Below, piece after piece: positions 19,333-30,589 of a DNA stretch of 64,000 bases. Source of the DNA: Macrococcus hajekii (GTDB lineage: Bacteria > Bacillota > Bacilli > Staphylococcales > Staphylococcaceae); NCBI RefSeq assembly GCF_004359505.1, contig NZ_SCWE01000001.1, positions 124,001 to 188,000 of the forward strand, written 5' to 3'. Numbering within the stretch: position 1 is the first letter of the stretch; each line of letters opens with the position of its first letter. A program made the translations under genes and the position numbers. The notes under the pieces were generated by a model. That model saw nothing but the letters and a program-made list of their open reading frames with translations. It did no database searches and was not told the origin of the DNA.

Positions 19333-20406
19333 ATGTCTGAACTCAATAACTTAAGAAATAGAATTGAAGAAATCAATTTTTCTATATTAGAACTTCTGTC
19401 AGAACGTGGACAGATTGCTAAGAAAATCGGTCAGGAAAAATTAAAATCAGGAACTGATATTTATGATCCGATGCGTGAAAAAGAAATGCTAAATCGACTG
19501 CTTGAAACTAATAAAGGCCCTTATGATGACAATGTAATCAAGCAGTTATTCAAAGAAATATTTAAGGCTTCTACTGAACTACAGCAATCAGAGAATGAGA
19601 AACATCTGCTTGTATCTAGAAAACTCAAACCTGAAGACACAGTCGTTTCCTTTGATAATGGTGCGAAGATTGGGGATAAAGAAAAAATCTTTGTATTTGG
19701 ACCTTGTTCAGTTGAATCTTATGATCAAGTAGATGCTGTAGCACAGGACCTGGCTGCTAAAGGGCAGAAATTTATCCGAGGTGGTGCGTTTAAACCTCGT
19801 ACATCACCTTATGATTTCCAGGGACTTGGTGAAGAAGGCTTAGAAATACTGAAAGAAATGAATAAGAAGTACGGTCTTAATGTTGTTTCTGAAATTGTAA
19901 ATCCTGCTCATTTTGAAATGGCTGACCTGTACGTGGATGTCTTCCAGATTGGTGCGCGCAATATGCAGAATTTTGAACTGCTGAAAGAAGCAGGGCGTTC
20001 GAATAAGCCTGTATTGTTAAAGAGAGGGTTATCTGCGACCATAGAAGAATTTATTTATGCAGCTGAATATATTCACTCAAATGGCAACAGTCAGATTATT
20101 CTCTGTGAACGTGGTATTCGTACGTATGAAAAAGCAACTCGTAATACCCTTGATATTTCTGCGGTTCCTATTCTAAAACAAGGGACTCATTTACCTGTAC
20201 TGGTAGATGTCACTCATTCAACAGGACGTAAGGATATTATGTTACCTGTTGCTAAAGCAGCTCTTGCCGTTGGTGCAGATGGGGTGATGGCTGAAGTACA
20301 TCCAGATCCTGCCGTCGCTCTTAGCGATGCAGGTCAGCAGATGGACCTTAATGAATTCGATTATTTCTTCAATGAAATTGACAAGACACGTCAGTTGTAT
20401 TTATAA
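19333..20406 (+). CDS. aroA: Bifunctional chorismate mutase / DAHP synthase AroA(G)
   Basis: A 357-residue fusion. Residues about 1-85 ([28 protein letters not shown]) are an AroQ-type chorismate mutase. Residues about 100-357 are a class I-beta DAHP synthase with [24 protein letters not shown] and the [10 protein letters not shown] signature. It makes the first shikimate-pathway intermediate, and the mutase domain is the feedback sensor in Bacillus and staphylococci. AGAGGTG precedes ATG 19333. It lies directly upstream of ccpA, the same order as in Bacillus. The symbol follows the Gram-positive aroA(G) usage and is not EPSP synthase. Confidence 0.94.
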   Translation: MSELNNLRNRIEEINFSILELLSERGQIAKKIGQEKLKSGTDIYDPMREKEMLNRLLETNKGPYDDNVIKQLFKEIFKASTELQQSENEKHLLVSRKLKPEDTVVSFDNGAKIGDKEKIFVFGPCSVESYDQVDAVAQDLAAKGQKFIRGGAFKPRTSPYDFQGLGEEGLEILKEMNKKYGLNVVSEIVNPAHFEMADLYVDVFQIGARNMQNFELLKEAGRSNKPVLLKRGLSATIEEFIYAAEYIHSNGNSQIILCERGIRTYEKATRNTLDISAVPILKQGTHLPVLVDVTHSTGRKDIMLPVAKAALAVGADGVMAEVHPDPAVALSDAGQQMDLNEFDYFFNEIDKTRQLYL

Positions 20407-20426
20407 TATAACATTGACTTAAAGCG

Positions 20427-20435
20427 TGATATAAT
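20427..20435 (+). promoter_or_regulatory. Extended -10 promoter of ccpA
   Basis: TGATATAAT is a perfect -10 (TATAAT, 20430-20435) with a TGN extension. No good -35 is at 17 bases; TTGACT at 20414 is too close. It lies 24 bases after the aroA stop. Confidence 0.5.
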
Positions 20436-20439
20436 GAGA

Positions 20440-20454
20440 AAGAAAACGATTACA
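20440..20454 (+). promoter_or_regulatory. Candidate cre in the ccpA leader
   Basis: AAGAAAACGATTACA matches the Bacillus consensus WTGNAANCGNWNNCW at all fixed positions except the T of TG. It lies five bases past the -10 and runs into the ribosome site, so CcpA bound here could block its own transcription. Confidence 0.5.
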
Positions 20455-20464
20455 GGAGGTCATC

Positions 20465-21454
20465 ATGACAATTACTATCTATGATGTCGCGCGAGAAGCC
20501 AAAGTATCGATGGCTACAGTGTCGAGGGTTGTTAATGGCAATCCTAATGTAAAACCTGCTACAAGAGAACGGGTCAATGAAGTCATTAAGCGTCTCAATT
20601 ATCGGCCAAATGCAGTGGCCCGTGGTCTTGCGAGTAAGAAAACGACTACAGTCGGTGTCATCATTCCAGATATCTCTAATATTTATTATTCAGAGCTTGC
20701 CCGTGGATTGGAAGATATTGCGACGATGTATAAGTATCAGACCATCATCTCAAATTCAGATAATGATCCTGTGAAAGAAAATGAGATTTTTAACAATCTT
20801 CTTAGTAAACAAGTGGATGGTATTATCTTTTTAGGCGGGACTTTGTCTGCAGATACACTTGCGATGATCCAGTCAACATCAGTTCCTGTTGTTGTTTCAG
20901 GCACTAATGATGGAGATGAATCTCTACCTGCTGTCAATATTGACTATGCGCAGGCAAGCACAGAAATTATCGAGCGTCTTCTTGAGCAAGGTGTTAAACG
21001 TTTTGCATTTGTTGGTGGCGGCTATTCAGAGAAAGCCCGACAAGATGTTCAAGCAGGAATAGAGCGAGTGCTGAAGGAACATAATCTCGCGCTTGATCCA
21101 GCTGCAGTCTACAAAGGTAATGAACAGTATCTGGACGGAGAAAAGGCATTCAATGCATTAAAAGATACTAAACCTGAGGCTATCCTATGCATTAGTGATG
21201 AACAGGCGATTGGTATTGTACATGCTGCTCAAGATGCAGGTATTAAGATTCCGGAAGAATTGCAGATTATCAGTTTCAACAACACGCGCCTTGTACAGAT
21301 GGTTCGTCCTAAGCTATCAAGTGTCATGCAGCCTTTATATGATATCGGAGCAGTAGGGATGCGGTTATTGACTAAATACATGAATGAGGAAGACATTGAA
21401 GATAAAAATGTTATCCTGCCTTATAAAATCGATTATAGAGGAACGACGAAATAA
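20465..21454 (+). CDS. ccpA: Catabolite control protein A
   Basis: A 329-residue LacI/GalR regulator. The helix-turn-helix and hinge ([20 protein letters not shown], then [15 protein letters not shown]) read as CcpA. The core domain starts at [11 protein letters not shown] and ends with the effector half seen in HPr-Ser46-P-binding members. It binds cre sites with HPr-Ser46-P as corepressor to repress alternative carbon and amino-acid catabolism and to activate overflow metabolism. AGGAGGT precedes ATG 20465. A terminator follows at once, so it is monocistronic or follows aroA. Several cre candidates elsewhere in this window are likely targets. Confidence 0.95.
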   Translation: MTITIYDVAREAKVSMATVSRVVNGNPNVKPATRERVNEVIKRLNYRPNAVARGLASKKTTTVGVIIPDISNIYYSELARGLEDIATMYKYQTIISNSDNDPVKENEIFNNLLSKQVDGIIFLGGTLSADTLAMIQSTSVPVVVSGTNDGDESLPAVNIDYAQASTEIIERLLEQGVKRFAFVGGGYSEKARQDVQAGIERVLKEHNLALDPAAVYKGNEQYLDGEKAFNALKDTKPEAILCISDEQAIGIVHAAQDAGIKIPEELQIISFNNTRLVQMVRPKLSSVMQPLYDIGAVGMRLLTKYMNEEDIEDKNVILPYKIDYRGTTK

Positions 21455-21488
21455 AGAATCAACTCAAGTTGATTCTTTATTTTTTTTA
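21453..21488 (+). terminator. Terminator after ccpA
   Basis: A perfect 12-bp inverted repeat AAAGAATCAACT/AGTTGATTCTTT with a very short loop overlaps the stop codon and is followed by an A and then a run of T. Confidence 0.92.
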
Positions 21489-21567
21489 GTCAAATAGGTC
21501 GACATTGAAACCGCTTTACTTTATCATTAGAGATGGATTAAAAACATTCAAAGGAGAGACAAAAATC

Positions 21568-23235
21568 ATGGTTGAATATTTATCAGATTTAGAAATTGCA
21601 AATCGCTCTGAAATTCGTCCGATTCAGGAAATTGCTGAAAAAGCGGGGATCCCTAAAGAATCTGTGGAACCTTATGGCTTCTACAAAGCAAAAATCAACA
21701 CACAGTTAATCGATGCACCTGTTAAAGGTAAAGTGGTCTTAGTCACTGCGATGAGCCCGACACCAGCAGGTGAAGGTAAATCTACTGTGACAGTCGGATT
21801 AAGCGATGCATTCAAAAAAATCGGTGAAAACGTTATGGTTGCTCTTCGTGAACCATCTCTTGGACCTGTCTTCGGTATGAAAGGTGGCGCAACGGGTGGT
21901 GGTTATGCTCAAGTATTACCAATGGAAGAGATCAACTTACACTTCAACGGTGACTTACATGCGATCACAACTGCAAACAATGCATTAGCTGCATTTATTG
22001 ATAACCATATCTATCAAGGAAACCAATTAAATATCGATCCTCGTCGTGTGACTTGGAAACGCGTTATCGATATGAATGACCGTACTTTACGTCAAGTCGT
22101 TGTAGGTCTTGGTGGCCCATTCAAAGGTGTTCCGCGTGAAGATGGATTCGATATCACTGTAGCAAGTGAAATCATGGCAGTATTCTGTTTATCTCGTGAT
22201 ATTAAAGACTTAAAAGAAAACATCTCAAAAATCACAATCGGTTTCACTTATGACCGTAAACCCGTCACTGTTAAAGATTTAGGTGTTGAAGGTGCATTAA
22301 CTTTAATTCTTAAAGATGCTATCAAGCCTAACTTAGTACAGACGATTGAAGGTACACCTGCATTAATCCATGGTGGCCCATTCGCTAACATTGCACATGG
22401 TTGTAACTCAATCATCGCAACTAACACTGCACGTCAGTTAGCTGATGTGGTAGTAACTGAGTCTGGATTCGGTTCAGATTTAGGTGCTGAGAAATTCATG
22501 GACATTAAAGCGCGTCGTGCAGGCCTTGAGCCAAGCGCAATCGTTGTCGTTGCGACAATCCGTGCGATGAAAATGCATGGTGGCGTAGCGAAAGACGAGC
22601 TTAAAGCTGAGAATGTTGAAGCAGTTAAAAAAGGTATCGTTAACTTAGAGAAACACTTAGAAAACTTAAAACAATTCGGTGTAGAACCGGTTGTAGCATT
22701 AAACGCATTCGTTACTGATAGCGAAGAAGAAGTAAACTTCGTTAAACAATGGTGTGCAGAGCGCAACATTAAAATCGCACTTACAGAAGTATGGGAAAAA
22801 GGCGGAGAAGGCGGCGTAGAGCTTGCTAAACTCGTTAAGGAAGTAATGGATACTGAACAGAACTTCAAACCATTATACGAACTCGAATTACCAGTAGAAG
22901 AAAAAATCCGTAAAATCGTTCAAGATATCTACGGTGGTGATGATGTTGTCTTCACTGACAGTGCGAAGAAACAACTTAAAACAATCAAAGACAACGGCTG
23001 GGATAACTATCCAGTATGTATGGCTAAAACTCAGTACTCATTCACAGATGATGCTAAGAAGTTAGGTCGTCCAGCTGGCTTTGAAATTACAATTCGTGAA
23101 TTAATTCCTAAAACAGGCGCTGGATTCATTGTTGCCTTAACAGGTGATATTATGACAATGCCTGGTTTACCAAAACAACCAGCAGCGCTTAACATGGATA
23201 TTGATGAAAACGGTAATGCTGTAGGATTATTCTAG
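21568..23235 (+). CDS. fhs: Formate-tetrahydrofolate ligase
   Basis: A 555-residue enzyme (10-formyl-THF synthetase) that joins formate to THF using ATP, feeding purine and formyl-Met synthesis. It has the ATP loop TPAGEGKST (about residues 65-73), the [22 protein letters not shown] family signature (two consecutive segments of a well-known block) and the C-terminal [10 protein letters not shown]. The frame is open from 21505, but AAAGGAG before ATG 21568 marks the start and gives the standard family length. Codon use is strongly biased, as expected of a highly expressed gene. It is monocistronic with a strong terminator. Confidence 0.97.
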   Translation: MVEYLSDLEIANRSEIRPIQEIAEKAGIPKESVEPYGFYKAKINTQLIDAPVKGKVVLVTAMSPTPAGEGKSTVTVGLSDAFKKIGENVMVALREPSLGPVFGMKGGATGGGYAQVLPMEEINLHFNGDLHAITTANNALAAFIDNHIYQGNQLNIDPRRVTWKRVIDMNDRTLRQVVVGLGGPFKGVPREDGFDITVASEIMAVFCLSRDIKDLKENISKITIGFTYDRKPVTVKDLGVEGALTLILKDAIKPNLVQTIEGTPALIHGGPFANIAHGCNSIIATNTARQLADVVVTESGFGSDLGAEKFMDIKARRAGLEPSAIVVVATIRAMKMHGGVAKDELKAENVEAVKKGIVNLEKHLENLKQFGVEPVVALNAFVTDSEEEVNFVKQWCAERNIKIALTEVWEKGGEGGVELAKLVKEVMDTEQNFKPLYELELPVEEKIRKIVQDIYGGDDVVFTDSAKKQLKTIKDNGWDNYPVCMAKTQYSFTDDAKKLGRPAGFEITIRELIPKTGAGFIVALTGDIMTMPGLPKQPAALNMDIDENGNAVGLF

Positions 23236-23241
23236 TCAGCT

Positions 23242-23275
23242 AAAAAGTGCATCCTTTATGGATGCACTTTTTTTT
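23242..23275 (+). terminator. Terminator of fhs
   Basis: A 13-bp stem AAAAAGTGCATCC/GGATGCACTTTTT with a 5-base loop is followed by more T. Confidence 0.93.
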
Positions 23276-23282
23276 GTATCTA

Positions 23283-23316
23283 AAAGACCACGCTAGCGAT
23301 TGCTAGCGTGGTCTTT
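23283..23316. terminator. Terminator of the class A PBP gene
   Basis: A perfect 15-bp stem AAAGACCACGCTAGC/GCTAGCGTGGTCTTT with a 4-base loop lies just past the PBP stop codon on the minus strand, back to back with the fhs terminator. Confidence 0.9.
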
Positions 23317-23321
23317 ATAAG

Positions 23322-25709
23322 TTATTGAGCGTTCTGCTTATTGTCGGTCTTTTTATTTTGTTCTTTCAGTTCAATGATATTATCTGCAATGTTTTGTTTA
23401 GGATTAATTTTAGAACGTGTGCCGCCATCAATATTAATACCTAATCGACCTAGAACACGTGAATCATCGATTGTTTTACTTGATAAATCAGATTGTTTCC
23501 ATACGAGACTATCTGCAGAAGATTCCCCGCTGCTGCAAGATCCATTACTATTCGTGATTTGACAGATTTTTGTTTTCTGAACACTTGCCGGTTGACTGAA
23601 TGTCTGATTGACACCCATCTGCCCAGGATTAATTGCTGTGATGCTATTGTTAATATCCCGCCATAATTTAAGCTGATAATGATTCTCTTCATCGAATGGA
23701 ATCAATTTATCATATCCCATCCAGATACCGAGTGTCACTTTAGGATTATATGCTATAAACAGGCTGTCTGTACCATTTTCGGCAGTACCTGTTTTACCAG
23801 CCCAGTCCTGATTGTACTGGAAGGTACCTTTCAGTTGATAGGCACTACCCGTATCGAGTACACCGCGAAGCATATCAGTCATGATATAAGAAGTAGCATC
23901 ACTGAAAACAGGTTCTGGTTTTGCCTCATGTTTATAGATGACTTCACCATTACTTTTTTTAATACTTTCAATCATATAACTTTCCTGGTAATCACCATTA
24001 TTTGCGAAAGTTGAAAAGCCATTGACGTTATCTTCAAGCGTCATATCAGTTGCACCAAGCGGCAGTGATAGGTTAGGCTTCTGATTTTCTGGAATATCAA
24101 TATGCATTTTATCAAGGAATTCCCAAGGTTTTCTATCCTGAATACCTGAGTAAAGTCTTAAGGTACTTAAGTTCAGAGAGTTCATCAGCGCAAGTCGTGT
24201 CGTCACCTGGCCGAATTCAGCACGTGCATAGTTCTCCGGTGAATATCCATTAACACTGAAGCGTTTATCAAGCAGCATCGATTCAGGTGTTGTAACACCG
24301 TACTCAATAGCAGGTGCATATGCAACTAATGGTTTCATTGTTGAACCGGGTGAGCGTTTTGTCTGAGTCGCGTGGTTATTCTGTGATTTTTCATAATCAC
24401 GTCCACCGACAAACGCGATGATTTTACCAGTTGTATTTTCTTTAAGCATAACGCCGACTTCCTGCTGTAGATTAGTCATCTGACCATCTACGTCTGCCTG
24501 GCGATCATAAGAGTAATAATATGGGTTAGACTTAATCTCATTCATCTTGTCGAAGATCGGCTTATTGATTGTCGTCTGGATAGTATAACCGCTATTTCTA
24601 ACTTCATCATCAGCCATTGCAGTATATTTCTCGTTTAAGATCGGTGTTTCATCTAATTCTTGTTTAGATACTTTATCTTTTTTTGCAAATTCGTATTTTA
24701 GAATTTGAACAGCACGATTTTCAATTTCTTTTGTCAGGAAAGGATATTCAACATCCGGCACACTGACCTTATCAATAAATGACTTTTTGAGATCAAATTT
24801 AATCGCTTCATTATATTCTTTTTCTGAGATTTTATTTTCAGCTTTCATACGTTCAAGCACATATTTTTGTCTTGCAAAACCATATTGAAGATCCTCGTCA
24901 TTTTTAACTTGCCCAGTTATTTTGAACGGTGTATATGTATAAGGATTTTGAGGCATACCAGCTAAGTATGCACTTTGAGCGATGTTAAGGTCTTTTGCTT
25001 TTTTGCCGAATACACCTTGTGCAGCAGCTTCGATCCCCGCTATATTTTTACCGTTTGTATTACGACCGAAACTGACGACATTCAGATAAGCTTCAAGAAT
25101 CTGTTTTTTTGTCAGTGTCTTTTCAACGCGGAATGATAGCAGCATTTCTTTAGCTTTACGTTCAAAAGAAGTCTCATTGGATAAGAGCTGGTTTTTGACG
25201 AGCTGCTGTGTTAACGTACTGCCCCCGGATGTAGAGGCACTACCTAGAAATTCCTGAGCACTCGCTCTAATGAAAGCTTTCGGTACAATACCGTTATGAT
25301 GATAGAAATTCTCATCTTCAGTAGAGATAAGGGCATCTACAACGTGAGGGGAAACTTGATCGTATTTAATGGTAGTACGCTGCACATCTGCATTCAGACT
25401 ACCGAGCGACTCGCCTGACGCAAAGTAAACCGTTGAACTCTGGTTCATGGAATGAAGTGAATGGGTCAGCTCTTTTTTGGTTGGCACAGGTTCATCTTTG
25501 ACAAGTGCTGCAAAATAACCCACCCCAAAGCCACCTAATAGTGAAGCTAACAGAACGCCGGCAACCAGCATAATCATGACGATGTTTGCCAGCACTTTAT
25601 AGATTGAATTAAACAAGACATAGGGCGTCCACTTAACGGACTTGATATGTTGACGTGACTCATTAAATTGATTCTTCCAGCGCGAAGAATTGAAATTAAA
25701 TTTTGACAT
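23322..25709 (-). CDS. Class A penicillin-binding protein (bifunctional transglycosylase/transpeptidase)
   Basis: A 795-residue peptidoglycan synthase. A cytoplasmic tail and one membrane anchor (about residues 38-70) come first. A GT51 glycosyltransferase domain follows with STEDENFYHH (catalytic Glu131) and GGSTLTQQLVKNQL. The transpeptidase domain carries all three active-site motifs: STMK near residue 455, SLN near 510 and KTGT near 638. The tail after about 720 is polar and includes paired cysteines (KICQITNSNGSC). GGGAGGTCAGAA precedes ATG 25709. It diverges from the tyrS T-box. Staphylococci usually have one class A enzyme (PBP2, next to recU), so this may be an additional one. Confidence 0.93.
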   Translation of the reverse strand: MSKFNFNSSRWKNQFNESRQHIKSVKWTPYVLFNSIYKVLANIVMIMLVAGVLLASLLGGFGVGYFAALVKDEPVPTKKELTHSLHSMNQSSTVYFASGESLGSLNADVQRTTIKYDQVSPHVVDALISTEDENFYHHNGIVPKAFIRASAQEFLGSASTSGGSTLTQQLVKNQLLSNETSFERKAKEMLLSFRVEKTLTKKQILEAYLNVVSFGRNTNGKNIAGIEAAAQGVFGKKAKDLNIAQSAYLAGMPQNPYTYTPFKITGQVKNDEDLQYGFARQKYVLERMKAENKISEKEYNEAIKFDLKKSFIDKVSVPDVEYPFLTKEIENRAVQILKYEFAKKDKVSKQELDETPILNEKYTAMADDEVRNSGYTIQTTINKPIFDKMNEIKSNPYYYSYDRQADVDGQMTNLQQEVGVMLKENTTGKIIAFVGGRDYEKSQNNHATQTKRSPGSTMKPLVAYAPAIEYGVTTPESMLLDKRFSVNGYSPENYARAEFGQVTTRLALMNSLNLSTLRLYSGIQDRKPWEFLDKMHIDIPENQKPNLSLPLGATDMTLEDNVNGFSTFANNGDYQESYMIESIKKSNGEVIYKHEAKPEPVFSDATSYIMTDMLRGVLDTGSAYQLKGTFQYNQDWAGKTGTAENGTDSLFIAYNPKVTLGIWMGYDKLIPFDEENHYQLKLWRDINNSITAINPGQMGVNQTFSQPASVQKTKICQITNSNGSCSSGESSADSLVWKQSDLSSKTIDDSRVLGRLGINIDGGTRSKINPKQNIADNIIELKEQNKKTDNKQNAQ

Positions 25710-25751
25710 TTCTGACCTCCCGAATTATATTCAGTATAGCATAGGAACGAC

Positions 25752-25780
25752 TTGACTTAGAAGCATTCATTCATTAAACT
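25752..25780 (+). promoter_or_regulatory. tyrS promoter
   Basis: The -35 TTGACT (25752-25757) and -10 TAAACT (25775-25780) are 17 bases apart, placing the transcript start near 25787, just before the T-box leader. Confidence 0.7.
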
Positions 25781-25789
25781 AGTAACATA

Positions 25790-27284
<1,495 letters not shown>

Positions 27285-27287
27285 CTG

Positions 27288-27315
27288 AAAGACTGGTTAA
27301 TACCAGTCTTTTTTG
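27288..27315 (+). terminator. Terminator after tyrS
   Basis: A 10-bp stem AAAGACTGGT/ACCAGTCTTT with a 4-base loop is followed by T. Confidence 0.85.
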
Positions 27316-27352
27316 GGTAGAATTAGAATAACTTATAAAAAGGAGATAGAGT

Positions 27353-27943
27353 ATGAAAAAATTATTAATACCAATTATTGCAATTATTGCAGTACTCGCT
27401 ATTTTAGGTAGTATGGTTATGGGTCCTTATAACAAATTGGTGTCGCTTGAACAGGATGTTAACAATGCAGAATCTAATATCGATACCAATCTTCAACGAC
27501 GTCTTGATTTAATTCCTAACTTAGTTGAAACAGTTAAAGGTTACGCAAAACACGAATCAGATGTATTCAAGAATGTTGCAGATGCGCGTTCAAAATTAGC
27601 AGGGGCAACTGAAAATGGTTCACCAGCTGAAAAAGCAGAAGCCAATGCTGAGATGACGTCAGCACTGGGCCGTTTAATTGCTATTAGTGAAGCTTATCCA
27701 GAATTGAAAGCAGATACACAGTTTACAGGTCTCCGTGATGAACTGGCAGGTACTGAGAACCGTATCGCTATTGCCCGTCGTGATTATAATGACAAAGTCT
27801 CAGAATACAACAAAGTCGTTAAAAGTTTTCCGATGAACTTATTTGCAGGTATTATAGGTAAACATGAGAAAGAATATTTCAAAGCAGATAGCGCTGCAAA
27901 AGACGCTCCATCAGTTGACTTTAATACTGGAGACGATAAATAA
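27353..27943 (+). CDS. LemA family protein
   Basis: A 196-residue protein with one N-terminal membrane helix (about residues 4-25) and a helical body. The motif block NLQRRLDLIPNLVETVKGYAKHE and the later ENRIAIARRDYNDKVSEYN identify the LemA family. LemA proteins are membrane-anchored four-helix proteins of unclear function, often paired with a TPM-domain protein, as here. The downstream gene starts on its stop codon (1-base overlap). AAAGGAG precedes ATG 27353. Confidence 0.9.
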   Translation: MKKLLIPIIAIIAVLAILGSMVMGPYNKLVSLEQDVNNAESNIDTNLQRRLDLIPNLVETVKGYAKHESDVFKNVADARSKLAGATENGSPAEKAEANAEMTSALGRLIAISEAYPELKADTQFTGLRDELAGTENRIAIARRDYNDKVSEYNKVVKSFPMNLFAGIIGKHEKEYFKADSAAKDAPSVDFNTGDDK

Positions 27944-28815
27944 TGACAAAAAAAATCGCGTTTCTCATCGCGATTTTTGTCTTACTTTGTCCATTCTATG
28001 AGGCAAATGCAGCTGAGCCTCTGCCGAAGCTCAAAGAACCTGTCTACACGCAGGATCACCTGAATGTATTTTCACAGTCACAGGTGGATGAAATCAATGA
28101 ACTCGGTAATCGACTGGAACAAGGGACGACAGCTGAGATAATGGTGATGACCATGCCTACTATCGGACAGGAACCTAGAACAGACTATGCACTTCGCGCA
28201 GGACGTGAGTATGGTGTAGGACAGGCAGACAAAGATAATGGCATCGTCATTTTACTCAATCTTGATAATGGCAATGAATTTAGAAATAGAGGTATCACTT
28301 TACAGGTCGGATATGGTCTTGAAGGTGTCCTGAATGATGCAAAAGTAGGAGCCCTGATCGATCAGTATGCAATGCCTGATATCCAAAAGGCAGTCGCTAT
28401 TGACCCTAAAGGACAGAATGCGGAAGCAAAACAACTTTATGCTTCAGGTATGACCAAGTTATACAAAGCAGTCTGGCAGGAAATAGCTGATTCTTATGGC
28501 TATGATGGCAGTAAGTTCACCCGTGATGAACCGATTGCTCAGGAAGAGGGAAGCAGTGGCTTCAGTGTTTTTGATATTATACTGACATTATTCTTCCTTT
28601 ATCTGATATTCTCCATGTTCTTTGGTGGCGGTGGTCGCGGCGGTGGTCCGGGCGGTAGACGTAGAGGCGTTGGACCTGTTATCTTCTTCCCAACTGGCGG
28701 CGGTTTCGGCGGCGGCTTCTCATCAGGTGGGGGTAGTTTCGGCGGCGGTGGCTTCGATGGCGGCGGCTTTGGCGGCGGCAGTTTCGGAGGCGGCGGTGCA
28801 GACAGAGGTTTCTAG
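27943..28815 (+). CDS. TPM-domain membrane protein with glycine-rich tail
   Basis: A 290-residue secreted or membrane protein. The signal peptide (about residues 1-24) ends at NAAEP. The TPM (YgcG-type) domain covers about 35-165 and includes EIMVMTMPTIG and KDNGIVILLNLDNG. One membrane helix follows at about 205-225, and the last 65 residues are nearly all Gly, Phe and Ser, ending GGGGADRGF. This is the common LemA partner; the domain is proposed to bind metal or act in membrane-protein quality control, not settled. It overlaps lemA by one base. Confidence 0.88.
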   Translation: MTKKIAFLIAIFVLLCPFYEANAAEPLPKLKEPVYTQDHLNVFSQSQVDEINELGNRLEQGTTAEIMVMTMPTIGQEPRTDYALRAGREYGVGQADKDNGIVILLNLDNGNEFRNRGITLQVGYGLEGVLNDAKVGALIDQYAMPDIQKAVAIDPKGQNAEAKQLYASGMTKLYKAVWQEIADSYGYDGSKFTRDEPIAQEEGSSGFSVFDIILTLFFLYLIFSMFFGGGGRGGGPGGRRRGVGPVIFFPTGGGFGGGFSSGGGSFGGGGFDGGGFGGGSFGGGGADRGF

Positions 28816-28828
28816 TTTTCTACAAAAT

Positions 28829-28868
28829 AAAGACGATTCACTTTCAAATGAAAGCGAATCGTCTTTTT
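28829..28868. terminator. Bidirectional terminator between the TPM gene and sdaAA
   Basis: A 17-bp stem with one A-C mismatch (AAAGACGATTC-CTTTC pairing with its complement, 4-base loop) has T runs on both strands. Confidence 0.9.
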
Positions 28869-28872
28869 AGTT

Positions 28873-29763
28873 TTAGCTGAATGCGTGCTGTGAGCCGAAG
28901 ATTTTAGCTTTAATCGCTTCACCTGTAGGTGTACCTGCGATACCGCCAAGACCTGTTTCACGTAGTTCACGTGGTAAGTTACGGCCAACTTTATCCATTG
29001 CTTCAATGACTTCATCAGCTGGTATTTTACATTCGATACCTGCAAGAGCTAAATCAGCTGAAATTAAAGCGTTACCCGCACCTACTGTATTACGCATCAC
29101 ACAAGGGATCTCGACAAGTCCTGCAACAGGGTCACAGACTAGTCCTAATAAGTTACCGAGGGCAAAAGCGATGGCGTGTGCAGACTGCTCAGGTTTACCG
29201 CCGAAGATAGATACAGCAGCGGCAGCAGCGATAGCTGAAGCACTACCTACTTCAGCCTGACATCCGCCCATAGCGCCAGATACACTAGCATTGTTGGCGA
29301 TAACAAGACCGCAAAGTGCTGATGCAAATAAGAAGTCAACTTGCTGATCATCAGTCAGGTCGAATTTAGCTTCAAGTGATGTCAGAACCCCTGGAATCGT
29401 TCCTGAAGAACCAGCAGTAGGTGTCGCGCAGATAAGACCCATCGCTGCATTCACCTCATTTGTTGCGATGGCACCTTGTACAGCAAGGGCAACAGCATCA
29501 CCTGATAAAGATTGGTTATTATCACGGTATTGCTGCATACGGATTGCATCCTGACCGGTCAGTCCAGTTACAGATTTAACCCCTTCACCTGTAGAACCGC
29601 GTTTTACGGCATCTTTCATTACTTGTAAGTTTTTAAGCATTTTGGCACGTACTTCTTCACGTGTCATGTCAGATGTTTCCATTTCCATCTGAATCATAAT
29701 TTCTGCTAGTGACTGATTAGTCTCATTAGCATGATTGACTACTTCTGCAATCGATTTAAACAT
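28873..29763 (-). CDS. sdaAA: L-serine dehydratase, alpha subunit
   Basis: A 296-residue subunit of the iron-sulfur L-serine dehydratase, which turns serine into pyruvate and ammonia. Cysteines in GLICATPTAGSSG, GGCQAEVGSA and VCDPVAGLVEIPC are the expected cluster ligands. It lies twelve bases after the beta-subunit gene on the same strand and has its own ribosome site (TAGGAGG). Together with ald, the permease and citZ in this window it forms a candidate CcpA-controlled amino-acid catabolic set. Confidence 0.95.
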   Translation of the reverse strand: MFKSIAEVVNHANETNQSLAEIMIQMEMETSDMTREEVRAKMLKNLQVMKDAVKRGSTGEGVKSVTGLTGQDAIRMQQYRDNNQSLSGDAVALAVQGAIATNEVNAAMGLICATPTAGSSGTIPGVLTSLEAKFDLTDDQQVDFLFASALCGLVIANNASVSGAMGGCQAEVGSASAIAAAAAVSIFGGKPEQSAHAIAFALGNLLGLVCDPVAGLVEIPCVMRNTVGAGNALISADLALAGIECKIPADEVIEAMDKVGRNLPRELRETGLGGIAGTPTGEAIKAKIFGSQHAFS

Positions 29764-29775
29764 GGATGTATCCTC

Positions 29776-30453
29776 CTAGATAATATTTGCGAATTCGATG
29801 TTAGGATATTCTTTTTTGAGTGCTTCGTATGTTTCGAGTTTAATAGGTTTATAAAGTTGAATGGCGATTAAATGATGGTCGTTATAATTGGATTTAATTT
29901 CTTCATTTACTTTAACACCGAGGTCAAACATTCTGGCGATACATGAATTAAATTCAGCAATTGGACTGTCGCCATATAAGACGATAAGAGGTAAAGTGTG
30001 ATTCATCACAACACAAGCGCCGTTAATATGGATACTGCGTAACTTGATTGTCCCTCCACCAATTGAGTTACCTAATACCTCAACGTGTTTATCTCCAGCA
30101 TCCAGTTTAACTAGAGCAGTGTTTGGGTGATCCCCGATACTTGTACCTGTTTCTTCAACGAATTCAATATCAATGCCTTTTTCTTTCGCGATTTCAATTG
30201 ATGTTTTAACGCGTGGATCTTCAGGGTCAAAGTCAAGTAAGCCGGCGATAATTGCCAGATCTGTCCCGTGACCAAGGTGTGTTTCTGCAAAAGATTCATA
30301 ATAAGAAATATGAATCTTTTCTGGTTCAGTACCAAGTACTGTTCGTGCAGCTGAGCCTATTCTGACAGCACCAGCTGTATGTGAACTTGATGGACCTACC
30401 ATGATCGGCCCGATAACATCGAACGCACTTCTGTAATCTGCTGTTCTTGCCAT
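29776..30453 (-). CDS. sdaAB: L-serine dehydratase, beta subunit
   Basis: A 225-residue partner of SdaAA. The N-terminal half has the GPSSSHTAGAVRIG and GHGTDLA motifs of the dehydratase beta domain. The C-terminal part (from about residue 148, ACVVMNHTLPLIVLYGDSPI) looks like an ACT regulatory domain. It is first in the operon. The upstream 284-base spacer has a -10 at 30499, a palindrome at 30532 and a cre at 30590. Confidence 0.94.
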   Translation of the reverse strand: MARTADYRSAFDVIGPIMVGPSSSHTAGAVRIGSAARTVLGTEPEKIHISYYESFAETHLGHGTDLAIIAGLLDFDPEDPRVKTSIEIAKEKGIDIEFVEETGTSIGDHPNTALVKLDAGDKHVEVLGNSIGGGTIKLRSIHINGACVVMNHTLPLIVLYGDSPIAEFNSCIARMFDLGVKVNEEIKSNYNDHHLIAIQLYKPIKLETYEALKKEYPNIEFANII

Positions 30454-30498
30454 AATGATGACCTCCGTTAATGTTAAAATGTTTATTCATGCTTACTT

Positions 30499-30548
30499 AT
30501 TATACTAGGTTATATACGATTTATTAAATAGTCTGCTTATAAAGCAGA
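30499..30548 (-). promoter_or_regulatory. sdaAB promoter with upstream palindrome
   Basis: On the minus strand a -10 TATAAT (30499-30504) has a weak -35 TTAATA (30522-30527) at 17 bases. Directly upstream is the inverted repeat TCTGCTT-ATA-AAGCAGA (30532-30548), a possible regulator site. Confidence 0.5.
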
Positions 30549-30589
30549 AAACTAACAGGATATCATTTTTTAGCGCTTAATATAAAAGT

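Noticed and set aside
21507-21521. cre-like TTGAAACCGCTTTAC before fhs
   Set aside because: The last two fixed positions do not match, and one-carbon metabolism is not a typical target.
28622-28870. 82-residue Ala/Val-rich plus-strand ORF
   Set aside because: A frame-shifted reading of the glycine-rich tail of the TPM protein.
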